This document shows, piece by piece, positions 1 through 11,757 of a stretch of 64,000 bases of DNA. The position numbers and the translations under genes were made by a program. Numbering within the stretch: position 1 is the stretch's first letter; each line of letters starts with the position of its first letter. The stretch is taken from the NCBI GenBank assembly GCA_028751875.1, contig CM054144.1, positions 16,679,001 through 16,743,000 on the forward strand. The letters run 5' to 3'. This DNA is from Rapana venosa. Its lineage: Eukaryota > Mollusca > Gastropoda > Neogastropoda > Muricidae. The notes under the pieces are model-generated. The model saw nothing but the letters and a program-made list of their open reading frames with translations. It searched no databases and had not been told where the DNA came from.

Positions 1-130
1 TCCCCCCCCACACACACACACACACCTGGTTAGGCCCTATCCCCTTCACTGCGCCCCCAACTCCTTACACCCTCCCCCCCACACACACACTGGTATCCTC
101 CTACCCCAACCACTCCCCCCATCCACGCCC

Positions 131-215
<85 letters not shown>

Positions 216-455
216 GGGTGTCCAGTATCCAACTCCAGCTCAGGCGTAATACTAGATCTGTCTTTTGGCCTGGCCTGGGGCTGGAACAACACATGGTCGG
301 TCACCTGTGCTGCTAACTCAGGACTAAGAAGCTTAGAGCCGGTGGGGGGGAGAACTTCGTCAATAGTCAACCTCATTGGAGTTACAGGTGTGGTCCGCAC
401 CATAATAATAATAACAATAATAATAATGATGTTATAATATTATATTATACAGACT
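1..455. repeat. CA microsatellites at the window edge
   Basis: Runs of (CA)n occupy 1-26 and 134-215, the second interrupted once by a GAAAA block. A short (TAA)n stretch is at about 403-427. The remaining bases are unique, and the only reading frames are translations of the dinucleotide repeat. I see no gene here. Confidence 0.9.
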
Positions 456-811
456 TATCCTTACGTTTAGGCTGGTGCCTTCACTCCACCCCCACCTACG
501 CGGTGTGTGTTTTGTTATGGTATGGTGTTTTGTTGCTGGTGCTGTTGCTTGTTTTCAAAGTCACAAATTCCAAAACTTTATTTAATCTCAGAGACAGAGA
601 AATTCCCGGTGGGTCACCAGCCTACATAAAGACACAACGAACATGGAAACATAATGTCACAAAAAACCCACCACACACTCACTATCCAAACAACATCAGC
701 ACGCATCCATCATAAGGTAAAAGCACCCACAAATCAGCAATACCTCAGCCAGGCATAAACTCACTGAAGTAAAATCACTTAATACTTGTGTGTGCGCTCC
801 AAGTAGACCCA
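456..811. other. Unassigned unique sequence
   Basis: AT-rich sequence with a 70-codon open frame at 503-715 that resembles no known protein. No splice-flanked exon, RNA gene or repeat was recognised. Confidence 0.5.
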
Positions 812-918
812 TGCATCCGCACACTCACACACAACCGCGCGCGGGGGCACACACACAGACACACACACACACACGCACGCACGCACGCACACACACTATA
901 CACACACACACACGCACG

Positions 919-973
<55 letters not shown>

Positions 974-1020
974 CACACACACACACACTAACACAGAGAG
1001 AGAGAGTGAAACACACACAC
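812..1020. repeat. Compound CA / CGCA microsatellite
   Basis: About 200 bp of (CA)n with embedded (CGCA)n stretches and a short GA run at the right end. Every overlapping open frame here is a His-Thr or Cys-Val repeat and is not a gene. Confidence 0.9.
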
Positions 1021-1149
1021 AAAATACACAGAATGTCCAGTATACAACTCCAGGTATTTTCAATGTATCTCCTTATCGATTTTTTCCTCTTTTTTTTACT
1101 GGTTTAATTTAACGGTAAATGATGCAATAATGTAATGTCTTAGTATAAT

Positions 1150-1262
1150 CATTACGAAATTTGTTCTTAGATAGATGGCTTGATGAAAAAAAGCAAATGC
1201 ATTGCTTATTCAATGTACCATCTGGAAATAAAATTTTGACTTGACTTGACTTGACTTGACAC
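1150..1262 (+). repeat. SINE 3' tail with stem-loop and (TTGAC)n end (tail G)
   Basis: The sequence has the layout of the SINE-A 3' end: a GATGAAAAAAAGC lead, a stem-loop with arms AAGCAA and TTGCTT at 1191-1207, then TTATT, a GGAAATAAA block and a terminal pentanucleotide repeat (TTGAC)n at about 1237-1260. A related fragment lies at 44325-44370. No tRNA-like head is visible, so this is a truncated copy or a separate family. Confidence 0.5.
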
Positions 1263-1634
1263 ACGCACGCACAAATTCGCACACATGCCCACGCATTTTT
1301 GTGACAACGCGTTTTTATGTTGTTGTTGTGGTGGTGTGTTGTGGTATAGTGTGGTGTTGTGATGGTGGTGGTGGTGGTGGTGGTGGTAATGTGTGTGTGT
1401 GTGTGTGTGTGTGTGTGCTTGCTTTATTATTTTTTAAAAAAATCTGAATAGTTATATTTCAAGGATGATGGGATAAGCACACCAGTTCGTTTTTGTGTGT
1501 GGTCAATTTAGTCTCTGTGTGCATACAGTTTTGTAATATTTGCTGGCATTGTTTTGTTTTGGCGACCAGGTCGTGATGTGTAAATACTGAGATGGGCATA
1601 GGATATCCTTTCTGCGTGCACGCAAGCACACACG

Positions 1635-1680
<46 letters not shown>
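1263..1680. repeat. GGT, GT and CA microsatellites
   Basis: A (GGT)n block at about 1362-1387 runs straight into (GT)n to about 1418. A (CA)n block spans about 1627-1680. The bases between them are unique and without a recognisable gene. Confidence 0.85.
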
Positions 1681-1681
<1 letters not shown>

Positions 1682-2029
1682 TCTTTCCATTACGTTTTGC
1701 CGCAGGACACACACGGCTTGGCACAACACAGATCTCCAAAACACAGCACTGTCACCAGCCTGTACAATACATCTTACTTTAAACAGAAAAAAGGGAAAAG
1801 GAAAGGAAAGAAAAGAAAAGGGAAAGAGCATAGCGGTTTTATGTAAGGTTTACACTTAGCACACCGAACAGGAAGACAACGCTGCATAAGCCTCGCGGTG
1901 GTGTAGGCCACATCCCTGTATGTGTGTGTGTGCTTGAGATAATTCATAATTATGTTGGCCAACCGAATTCCATTGCCGTTCACATTAACTCTTTTTTTGT
2001 GTGTGTGTGATTTCTCCTTCCACCTACGC
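1681..2029. other. Unassigned sequence
   Basis: Mixed sequence with a purine-rich stretch at 1778-1830. No exon, RNA or known repeat was recognised. Confidence 0.5.
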
Positions 2030-2185
<156 letters not shown>

Positions 2186-2231
2186 AAATGAAACCAAATC
2201 AAATCATATCAAATTGTTTTATTTCGTGGAT

Positions 2232-3122
2232 AATGAATAAACAGCCATGTGCTTTTTATTTGGTTTTGGTTTTTGCTGCCTCATCTTCTGTGACGTCCCC
2301 CCTCCCGCTGTTCCCACGCCGCTCATTCCAATCTCCCTGCACCAGCCATACCCAGATTTGTTATGTCTCATCCTCAGGGTCGGAAGTCCACAGGGAGCCA
2401 ATCACCATCAGGCCGCCATGGGGCCACCAGCCAGAGGGGCCCTACACTACTGCTGGGTCACTTTGGCGGTGTTCAGTGGTGCCTGTTTTGAGCTAACATA
2501 CGCAGGACACCACCTACTAAGCCCCCTACTAACGACAGTATTAGCTCAGTCGCGGAGCCAGACTGAGTGAGTTGCCCACCTGAGGTGGCAACCACCACAA
2601 CGTCCCTCCAACGACCGTCCCCGCGAACCTCCAACCCCAGAGGCTTTGACACAAACTCACCACAGGCACAGAAGTGTATGGGAAAACCGAATCTGAGGTC
2701 ACCATGAGACCAGAGCAACTGGGGCCACCGAATCAGAGGCATTTAAAAAAAATATTGCATGATGATCAATGACAATGAGGATGACGTAATGATGCTGCTG
2801 TGGAAGTGCATATGCTTTGAGACTACTTGACAGGGTTGTACTCTACGCTTACTATCATAATATATCCCGGCGTCAAACGGGCCCGAGAGATGCAGACACC
2901 TGCAGTGTTGGTCAGGTAATTCGAGCAACACTCTCAAACTCGCATCCGTGAAGTGGATGAAGCTCGACTGTGTGGTCCCAGTCTTCCCATTGAGCCCACA
3001 GCACACTCACTCTGGGTAGGAGCCGGCCGGAGTCTGAAAAATCCCTATGACTCTTTTGGGAATCGAACCCGCGACCTTCCAGTCCGTAACCCAAGGCGTT
3101 AACCACTGCGCCATGGCGGCTG
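2232..3122 (-). repeat. Long tRNA-headed SINE, family F, copy 1
   Basis: Read on the minus strand, the element begins at about 3122 with a tRNA-like head. An A-box-like TGGCGCAGTGGTTAACGC is followed about 30 bp later by a B-box-like GCGGGTTCGATTCCC. A body of about 800 bp follows and reaches about 2232. Parts of the same body recur at 20430-20900 plus 21655-21850, at 55845-56580 (opposite strand) and at 60710-61375. At about 890 bp it is long for a SINE. It encodes nothing recognisable, so it must rely on another element's enzymes. Confidence 0.75.
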
Positions 3123-3159
3123 GTGCCATAATATGCTTTTCTACATCCGGTCCCCATGA

Positions 3160-3206
3160 GAGGGGAGAGAGAGAGAGAGAGAGGAGAGAGATGAGAGAGG
3201 AGAGAG

Positions 3207-3245
<39 letters not shown>
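3160..3245. repeat. (GA)n microsatellite
   Basis: An imperfect GA repeat directly downstream of the SINE-F copy. Confidence 0.9.
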
Positions 3246-3246
<1 letters not shown>

Positions 3247-3966
3247 CTGTAGACTACATAGGCTAATAAAGCTTTCTTTGCTCTGGCGACTAGGTCTGAA
3301 TTAGATTAACAAAACATTTCTGGAGGTGAACAACAACAAAAGTAGGTGTTCTATTTTAAATTCATCTTTCTCTTGCTCCCAGTGTCCACCTGTTCTATGA
3401 ACGGCAATAATCAAATATAAGTTTTGTTCGTGTTTACATTTCATTTCCTGACCTTTGGTGCTACATGGCATAGACGGATGAACTAAGTTTCAGTTGCAGT
3501 CCTACAACGCTTTAGACCGACAAGACTACACTGTCTATATGAAGCAAAATGTTAAAACCCTATAGAGCAAAATGAATAGTTCGAAATCAGATGCACATCT
3601 GGCACATGCCTTTCTCCTCTAAAAAAACCAAACCCCACACCATTTACTGGCAATGCATTGATAAAATAAATACTGAAAATGAGGCAGGACTAATAACATC
3701 TCCTTGTTCGACTCCATGAGTACTACTAATAAACTCCATACCGGATTCTGGCTTTCACATTTTCATGTACACACTCAAGATATATCTTCAGAAAACGTAC
3801 CTATAATTTAATTTTTTAGAACAGGCAACAGTGAACTTTAAAAAAAAAGAACCAAAAGCCTTTTAAAAACTGCTCATTTTTTTTTATAGGCAACATGCAA
3901 CTTTGGATTCGGTGACAATAAACTTGTTTTGGTTGTTTCTTTCTTTGGTTGTGTTCTTTTGTTTTT

Positions 3967-3968
<2 letters not shown>
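3246..3968. other. Unassigned AT-rich sequence
   Basis: About 720 bp of AT-rich sequence with no recognisable exon, RNA or repeat. No long open frame is present. Confidence 0.5.
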
Positions 3969-4032
<64 letters not shown>

Positions 4033-4050
4033 CGTGCGTGCACGCGCGCA
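3969..4050. repeat. (GT)n microsatellite
   Basis: About 60 bp of pure GT grading into GTGC units, adjoining a tail B element. Confidence 0.95.
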
Positions 4051-4099
4051 TGAAAACTAACATAAACATACAATCCACAATGAGAGAAGCCTCTTGTAA

Positions 4100-4205
4100 A
4101 TCCCGTTTGTCCCCGAAGTCCGAATGCGGCTACCTTATTGGAGGGTAAACATGGTCGCATATGCAAAATCTCATCATTGGTTAACCTCGGACCTCTAGCC
4201 AAGCA
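4100..4205 (+). repeat. Tail B element, copy 1
   Basis: A roughly 105-bp module starting CCCCGAAGTCCGAATGCGGC and ending near CTCTAGCC. The recurring core reads about like TCTCACCATTGGTGAACCTC. Eight other copies are seen in the window, all on the plus strand. Confidence 0.75.
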
Positions 4206-4796
4206 AAAAAAAAAAAGAAAAGAAAGAAAGAAAATCTGGCGTGTTAGTCACCAGTAAGAGTATTGCATCACACACTGCAATGCTCCTGAAATGATTAGTG
4301 CACACTGCCAAAGTCTTACAGTTTGGGAACATGCCATTACAATTTTTTTAACAGCGAACGGTATTGCTTGATCTAGAAAATTTTTTTTTTTTTAAAAGAG
4401 AAGAAAAATCAAGAACGGGATTTCTCTCGCATTACCCCTACCCCACCCCTCAACAAAAAAACCCACACCTCGGTTAACCAACTACTGTTGTTATTCTTGA
4501 CTTTTCTTAAGGCTAACGTCTCTTTCTTCTGTTGAAACTGATCGGTTCTTGCTGCTAACGATATAATTTTCGCATTTAAGAGAGATGTGTGCAAATTTCC
4601 ACAGCATTGTTCTTGATGTTAAGGACAGACGGTGATGTTTTCATTCATGAAAAAATCATCGATAGATATATATAGTGTACATAAGTGAAGTGAAAGATAA
4701 AAAAAAAATTAATAAGAAAATATACAATAAAAGAAAAAACCAAACAAATCCACCACCCCAAAATCTAAATAATCATAATTCACACCTTTGTTACAG

Positions 4797-4798
<2 letters not shown>
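4206..4798. other. Unassigned AT-rich sequence
   Basis: Contains poly-A and poly-T runs and no recognisable gene. Confidence 0.5.
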
Positions 4799-5000
<202 letters not shown>

Positions 5001-5082
5001 AGCGAGCATTCCTTTCAGTTTCGATAACAAGTCAGAGCACAGGCTAAACTCAGTTTTGTACGTTAAAACGTCAATATAACAC

Positions 5083-5173
5083 TTTTCTTCTTCTTCTTCT
5101 TCTTCTTCTTCTTTCTTTCTTTCTTTCTTTCCTTCCTTCCTTCCTTCCTTCCGTCTGTCTGTCTGTCTGTCTT
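5083..5173. repeat. Stepwise compound repeat TTC, TTTC, TTCC, GTCT
   Basis: Four motifs follow one another without spacers: (CTT)n, (CTTT)n, (CCTT)n and (GTCT)n. Each differs from its neighbour by one base change or insertion. Confidence 0.9.
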
Positions 5174-5439
5174 TATCTGTTTCATACAGTTAAGGACGAA
5201 GCCGGATACGAATGCCGTTTTATACATAATAAATGAAATGAAGAAAAAGCAGACGACAAAGGACTGAGAGTGGTGGAGTAAAAGGGTTGTTGCACAGAGA
5301 GTGCGAAAGAATGTTGACACTGAGCCAACCCCTACAGAAGAAATGTACGCCAGCATTTGTACCATATTAAAAAAAGAAAAGTTATGACAACGTGCTATAC
5401 TTTTGCGTGTCACTTTGAGGAAAAAAGAGGGTTTTTCTT

Positions 5440-5446
<7 letters not shown>
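5174..5446. other. Unassigned sequence between microsatellites
   Basis: About 270 bp of unique sequence with no recognisable exon, RNA or repeat. Confidence 0.5.

Positions 5447-5532
<86 letters not shown>
5447..5532. repeat. (AT)n microsatellite
   Basis: About 85 bp of nearly perfect AT repeat. Confidence 0.95.
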
Positions 5533-5534
<2 letters not shown>

Positions 5535-5814
5535 CATATCAGGGCACAGTTCGTCTGTCTGTTTGCCTGCCTGTCTATCTGTCTGTCTGTCTGTCTGTCT
5601 GTTTGTTTGTGTATCTGTCCGTCCATCGTTTCTCTGTCTCAAGACTGTCAACCCAGCCCTCTGTCTCTTTGTCTGTCTGTCTCCGCCTCTCTTTTTGCTA
5701 GTGTGTGTGTGCGTGCGTGCGTGTGTGTGTGTGTGTGTGTGTGTGTTAGTGTGTGTGTGCGCACGCTCGTGCGTGCGTGCATGTGTGTGTGCGTGTGCGT
5801 GTGGTCGCGCGTGC

Positions 5815-5873
<59 letters not shown>

Positions 5874-5910
5874 TGGGGGGGGGGGGGGGGGGCATGTTTA
5901 TAATGTATCG
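5533..5910. repeat. TGTC, GT, GA and poly-G repeat cluster
   Basis: (TGTC)n at about 5565-5602, GT and GC-GT repeats at 5700-5839, GA at 5840-5873, then a run of about 18 G at 5875-5892. No coding content. Confidence 0.9.
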
Positions 5911-6037
5911 GCCACAGGCCATTGTACAAACACATGGGGAAAAGGAGGGGCTGTGTTTAGGAGTAACATGATATGCTACGATTATGACCTTGGGACATGA
6001 CGCTATGAGTAAGAAGTACATATCAAAGAAAGGGATC

Positions 6038-6111
<74 letters not shown>

Positions 6112-6118
6112 GGAGGAG

Positions 6119-6176
<58 letters not shown>

Positions 6177-6360
6177 AACAACAACAACAGCAAAAACAAC
6201 AACAACAACACCACACACACACACACACACACACCATCACCATCACCACCACCACCACCAAAACATATCATCATCATCACCACCACCACCACCACCATCA
6301 TCATCATCAAACATCCACAGACCTACCTGAATTAGCTGGGGATGGGGGGGGGGGGGAGTG
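6038..6360. repeat. GA - AAC - CA - CAC/CAT repeat cluster
   Basis: About 130 bp of (GA)n is followed by (AAC)n at about 6175-6209, (CA)n at about 6212-6233, CAC and CAT triplets to about 6308, and a G run at about 6343-6356. Confidence 0.95.
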
Positions 6361-6980
6361 AGGAAAAAAACACCTTAAAAAAGTAAAATAAAAACAGCAA
6401 ACCTGGAACCAACCTCTTCAGTCCGATCTGTAGACAGCACTTTCTTGCAGGTAGCAGCAGAAGTCTCCACCACGTTACACACAAGAAACCTAGATAATAA
6501 AATAATAATAATAATAATGGAATAATGGACACCAACAAAACCACCAAGGGAAAGGGTCCTGGCCTGTCCTGTCCTGTCCTGTCACGTCATGTTGTCGCTT
6601 CTTGACTTGTTCACCTTGTACGCTCGAAAGTGCCTATGAAAGGGACGAAGGGAAGTTTGTGTGTGTGTGTGTGTGTGTGTGTTGTGTGTTTCGGAGGGGG
6701 AGAGGGGTGGAGTTGGAAGTGGATAGAGGGGGAGGTGTTGAGTCTAGGAGGGAAAAGGTTGGGGGGATGGGGGGTGGGGGGTGGGGGGTGGAGGGAGAGG
6801 AGGAGGAGGGGAAAGAAGAAAAGGGAAAGAGGTTTGAAAAGAGGAAGCAGAGCGGGAAGGGTTTGTTAATAGTAATAAATATGCTAGCCTATTTGAAGGC
6901 GAGGAACCACGAATAGTTGAAAGGTTGGTGGTTCAAAGTCCACAAGTAGGGTGAAGAAAAAACCACAAATCATTATTATT
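6361..6980. other. Unassigned, with (CCTGT)n and G-rich tract
   Basis: A (CCTGT)n pentanucleotide repeat lies at about 6563-6585 and a (GT)n at 6659-6682. A strongly G-rich purine tract at about 6693-6860 contains several GGGG runs and could fold into quadruplexes. No gene recognised. Confidence 0.6.
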
Positions 6981-7206
6981 AAAAAAAAAAAAATTTTCCT
7001 TTCTTTTCTTGTTTTCCTTTTTTCTTTTTCCTTTTTTTTGTTTGGTGTTTTTTTGTTTTGAGACAAGGTAATGTGATATTTACCAAGGAAATAAACTGAA
7101 AGAGTAAGGGACATGAAGAGACAGTAAAGGAATTAAGAAGAGGGGGGAGGGGAATATTTTGGGGGATTTGGGAAGGGGGGGGGGGGGGGGGTAATTTTGG
7201 GGGTGT

Positions 7207-7263
7207 TGTAGCTGCATACACAAAAATATCACCATTGGTGAACTTCGGAGCTCTAGCTAAAAC
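7207..7263 (+). repeat. Tail B element, 3' half
   Basis: Only the right half of the module is present, from the GCATACAC block through CACCATTGGTGAACTTCGGAG. It follows a T-rich region and a poly-G run at about 7178-7191. Confidence 0.65.
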
Positions 7264-7429
7264 AAAACAAAATAACAAACCACATCAAAAAAACCCTCAA
7301 CATCAAAACAAAATAACAACACAAAACCCCTAAAAAGGTGGTGAGATGAATGACTGGGCATTGGTTCATTGTCCCAATACAAGTTTTAGGCTATTCTTCT
7401 ATGATAGAAAACTCTTATAAAGACAGTGT

Positions 7430-7434
<5 letters not shown>

Positions 7435-7483
<49 letters not shown>

Positions 7484-7617
7484 TGATCATCTTTATTCCG
7501 AGGGTTACAGATACGTATTGACATACTTTTTTTTCATCGGGCCCTTGCCCTGAGAAGGGACAATTCTTAATAATCAGAGCTAATAATTTCAGTTAAACCT
7601 AAAAAAAAAGTAAAGTT

Positions 7618-7681
<64 letters not shown>
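7435..7681 (-). repeat. GA microsatellites flanking a SINE tail (element H, copy 1)
   Basis: (GA)n blocks at 7435-7481 and 7620-7681 bracket element H at about 7488-7580 on the minus strand. H matches the copies at 26139-26222 (plus) and 30972-31055 (minus). It carries GGGCAAGGGC, then GGATGAAAAAAAGT-like sequence and a stem-loop whose arms lie at 7513-7518 and 7523-7528. Confidence 0.65.
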
Positions 7682-7686
<5 letters not shown>

Positions 7687-8540
7687 AACACTGAAATGGT
7701 TTTATGTCCATGGATCTTAGGCCAAAATACATTTCAAGGGGCAAGAATGGGAAGAAACTTGAAAATGAAACGTAACTTCTAACAAGCTTTGATAAATCCT
7801 TGGAGCCCGCCCCAAAATGCATATACATAATTATTCCAAAATCATGACTAAAGAGCTGACTAAGATTGAAACAAAGCAAACCACATAATGGACAAAACAT
7901 CTCAAAAGTCTTAATTCGTTTACTTTGCTCCTTAGAGTATTACATGAATATAATAGTCCTGGAAACAACGTTGATAATAGTTATACTTGACAATATTCCC
8001 ATTTCATTATATGCAAAATACAAAGATAAAGTACAGCATACATCATGCTACCTGAAATCAACTATGCTCACAAACTATTGTATTTTCAGAACATAGACCA
8101 TACTCAAAATGTGCCTACCAAATTCAATGATGCCAGCCTTAAGTTACTAAACATATTGTATGCAAAAACATAGTATGAGATTGTGCTCATTCATAGCACA
8201 TAACTTTTAATGCGATGAGGTTGTTGGAAATGGGAAACATGGTGCATATTTCACTGCCGTAGGTTAGACTTAGCTGAAATTAATGATCTGGCACACTGTC
8301 TTATTCCGAGAGGTTCAAATGTTACTTTCTGTTTGGTTCCATCTCAATGTAGTATCTAATTTGATGATGAGGTTGACAAAGCAGCCCCAAACAGCTGCAA
8401 ATCATTCTAGCTGTGCCCAGAGGATCAGGGCAAAACAGACCCCAAACGTATCCTCTGTGGCACTCACTCAACCTATGTACATCTCAAGCAGTTTGTTGCT
8501 TGAGGGGTGGGGAGGGGGGGTGGGTGATGGGTGGGAGGGG
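7682..8540. other. Unassigned unique sequence
   Basis: About 860 bp of AT-rich, apparently single-copy DNA. Open frames at 7866-8096 and 8283-8591 have no recognisable domain, and neither is framed by convincing splice sites. It could be NEIL3-like intron or intergenic sequence. Confidence 0.45.
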
Positions 8541-8938
8541 GGGAATAGCCTAGTGGTTAGACTGATGCACATTACACTCGTGATCTGCTGACCCGAGTTC
8601 GAATCTCGTTCAAGAGGATTTTTGCTCTGGAGTTAACACCCCCCTCCTCCCTTCCCAAATCCTTGGGATAAGACTATAAATCAAGGTCCCAAGTGCAACG
8701 CACGCAGAACATCTTGCACATACGTTAAAACCCGTTTCCCTTTTCGGAAGAGTAGGCTATTGTGTGCCGGTGGGAACGGATGACAAAATTTACATAACTG
8801 CATACACACGGGGACTGGATGCAAAAACAACAACACATGAGTGCTCATTCCCTTATCCTCAAAATTAAAAAAAAAAGATGTAAAATAAATGCACCTGAGT
8901 GCTTATTTCATTTTCCTCAAAATAAAAGAATAAACAAA
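8541..8938 (+). repeat. tRNA-headed SINE, family A, copy 1
   Basis: The head has the A-box-like TAGCCTAGTGGTTAGACTG and the B-box-like GAGTTCGAATCTC. The body has the family signature GGATAAGACTATAAA and GAGTAGGCTATTGTGTG. The end carries the GGGGACTGGATG block and a stem-loop tail that appears twice, once intact near 8905, before an AATAAAAG terminus. It is a retroposed non-coding element, not a functional tRNA gene. Confidence 0.8.
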
Positions 8939-9252
8939 TGAAAGTTTTACTGGACGAATTTGAATAGGTTATACCTGTTCTCTCTTAACGGCCCCCCCCC
9001 CCCCCCCCACACCTGCCAGCTTGCATGGAGGAGTTGGCAATGAAGGCTCAAGTGTGATAAAGCTTCAGGGGACAGGCCAGCCAGGGGGGGTGGGTGTCTT
9101 TGTGTATGTGATTGAAGCCTCGGGACACAGAGACCACAGTTTGTAGACCTTTCAAACATTTCAGATGGCCTTGGGTGTAGCAGTTCTTCTTTTCCCATTG
9201 ACAGGTTGGAACAAACAGGTTTGAACAGTCCGTCTGAACCTCAGTATTCGAA

Positions 9253-9256
<4 letters not shown>
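8939..9256. other. Unassigned sequence with poly-C
   Basis: Contains a run of about 17 C at 8992-9008. The minus-strand frame at 8947-9198 has no recognised domain. Confidence 0.5.

Positions 9257-9341
<85 letters not shown>
9257..9341. repeat. (CT)n microsatellite
   Basis: About 85 bp of pure CT repeat. Confidence 0.95.
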
Positions 9342-9345
<4 letters not shown>

Positions 9346-9900
9346 TTTAGGCAATATTTCTCAGTACAAAAGATGAAACAAATGCCCTGTCTATCTTTTT
9401 GTCTTGCTATGTCTATCTATTTGTCCTTTTGTGTCTGTCTGTCTCTTGTCTGTCAGTCTCTGTCTCCTCTGTCTCTGTATCTTTTTTCCATTCTGTCTAT
9501 TTCTCTCGTTTTGGTAACTCATAATCATATGCTCAGTGAAACATGCTCTATGTTTCCTATTTCCAGCAACCTCTAAAGTTATGTAACCCACCCAAAAATT
9601 TGTCCAGGAAAAGGGGGAAAATTTTAGGGGGTAACCAACAACAAAAAAGGGACACCTGTGACCAAAGCACACACTCCATGAAGTGTAAGACTAAAGAAAA
9701 TAGTACCAAAAACTTTAAATATGTTCTAAGTGAACCAAAAAGATGAAATGTTAGGGTTTTTTCACTGGTATTTTGGATAGTTTAAAAAGTATTTTTGGTT
9801 TGTATTAAAATTGATAAATGTTTAGAAAATTTTAATAGTAAAGGAAGAAAGTGTAGGAATCTCAACATTTTCCTGAGACTTCCTGTGAACCAGTTTCCAG
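9342..9900. other. Unassigned AT-rich sequence
   Basis: No recognisable exon, RNA or repeat. Confidence 0.5.
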
Positions 9901-10019
9901 CTGATCATAATAATAATAATAATAATAATGAATAGCATTTATATAGCACATTTCTCAAAGCAATGACTCAATGCGCTTTCATACCATGCGCATTTATACA
10001 CATGCACACACAGCACATA
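9901..10019 (-). repeat. L2-type 3' tail with (ATT)n
   Basis: Minus-strand reading gives TGTGCTATATAAATGC followed by CATT and (ATT)n. This is the 3' end typical of L2-clade LINEs and of SINEs that borrow it. It may be the true end of the adjacent LINE or a separate insertion, because another GTT-ended tail occurs at about 10020-10080. Confidence 0.6.
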
Positions 10020-11757
10020 ATAACAACAACAACAATGATAATGAGCATTTCTAAAGCGCAAATAAATTTACAAGAGATACCTATCGCACTGTAGAGGCAC
10101 ACACTTGCGTCCTGGCACACACTAGCAGGGCAATTAACAGTACACTCAGAGAAAAGGCACTAGCAATAACATAACTAACAAAAAAAAAACAAACATAACC
10201 AACAGCCAGGCATGCACATGAAGTAGCCTACAGTGTGACAAACGGCGACCGTCAAGACAAGCCCAATATATTAACTAGCTAAGAAATACATTAAAGAGAT
10301 GTGTCTTCAATGAAGACTTAAACTGGGATAAAGTGGGAGCATGTCTGACGGCTGGTGGCAGAGAGTTCCAGATCGTGGGCGCAGCAACACCAAAAGATCT
10401 AAGACCTGCGGTTTTGAGGTTGTAGTGGGGTACAACAAGTAAGTTATCATTCGAAGACCGCAGGGTTCTAGTTGTGGTGCGTGATTTCAAGGCAGCTGAC
10501 AGAGATGGAGCAAGCCAGCCTTCAGAGTGACGGTATGCCAAGACCACAACTTTGTACTGACAGCTTGCCCTTACAGGTAACCAATGAAGCTCCCTAAGCA
10601 TGGGAGTCACATGGTCCCTTTTGCTCTTTCCAAGGATGAGCCTGGCAGCAGAGTTCTGAATTCGCTGCAGGCGTGTAAACTGTTCATCACTTATACCGAT
10701 AAACCAGGAGTTGCAATAGTCCAGTCCGGACAAGACGGTTGCTAAAACGAGCTTGATCACTGCATCTCGAGGCAAGAATTTCTTAATGTGTGCAATACGG
10801 CGCAGCTCTAGAAAGCATGCTCTGCAGACGTTACTAATGTGGTCTTTCATGGAGAGAGTAGGATCTAGCTGAACACCCAGATACCGCACAGAACTCTGAA
10901 AAACTATGTCACAGCCACCCAAGACCACAGAACTCTCCGACACCCGCATAAGACTAGATGGTGAACCAACTGCCATAACTTCTGTCTTGTCTGTATTTAA
11001 TTTGAGTTTGTTGCTGTCCATCCACTGAAGGACACTGTGCATGCAATCTGCCAGTGTGCGTGTGGCGTCTGAAAAATTTTGAGGTGTTGCATTTGCCGAA
11101 ATTTCTGTATCATCTGCATATTTATGAAACTGGCAATCATGTAAGGTCATCACATTAGACAGAGGCTGAGAATATAGTGTGAACAATACGGGACCCAAAA
11201 CAGAAAACCCTTTAGGTACGCCATATAGGAGGGGGGCAGGTTGTGATTAACTCCCTCTATCAGCACGCTCTGCGACCTATCAGAGACATAAGAGGTAAAC
11301 CATGCCCAAAGGGAACACCTCTTATTCCAAAAAAGTATTCTAGTCTTTTGAGCAAAATAGAGTGGTCAAGCGTGTCGAATGCCGCATTGAGGTCCAACAA
11401 GCCCATGACCGACACTCTGCGGTCGTCATTCTGCAAAAGCAGGCTGCTGGTGACACTCAGTATGGCAGTCTCCATGCCCTATATGCTGACTGATGATCTT
11501 CCAAAAGGTGGTTACAAGCTAGGTGCTTCTGAAGCTGTTTGAGGACGACCCTCTCCAGAACTTTTGAAATGAAAGGAAGATTGGAAACCGGCCTGTAATT
11601 TTTCATAGTATTGCAGTCTAGACCTTTTTTCTTGAGGAGTGGGATAACAATAGCATTTTTGAACTGACAGGGTACAGAGCCCGCCGACAGAGATGCATTG
11701 ATGATGTCCTCATGAGAGAGTTGACAGTCATCAGCTAAGACAGGTTCATAGTTGGTC
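10020..11757 (-). mobile_element. 5'-truncated L2/CR1-type LINE, reverse transcriptase part
   Basis: Non-LTR retrotransposon, minus strand. The 5' piece (11757-11480) reads [10 protein letters not shown] and [19 protein letters not shown]. The frame at 11475-11260 has LLDLNAAFDTLDHSILL, an RT active-site block. The main open frame at 11198-10275 (307 codons) starts at GPVLFTLYSQPL, carries the catalytic YADD in CQFHKYADDTEI, then LKLNTDKTEVM, YLGVQLDPTLSM, LDYCNSWF and LRELHWLPV. The usual [10 protein letters not shown] block is GVPKGFSVLGP, one residue longer, beside a frame break near 11215-11260. The endonuclease half is missing. Its sequence is clearly distinct from the other L2-like copies, so it is a second family. 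It is a dead copy by truncation and frame breaks. Confidence 0.88.

Noticed and set aside
5403..6361. Long open frames of 100-170 codons on both strands
   Set aside because: They are translations of AT, GT, GA and CAC microsatellites (Tyr-Ile, Cys-Val, Arg-Glu repeats), with no domain or splice structure.
6693..6869. Gly-rich coding region
   Set aside because: The frame is a G-rich purine tract; no conservation signal or start context supports a protein.
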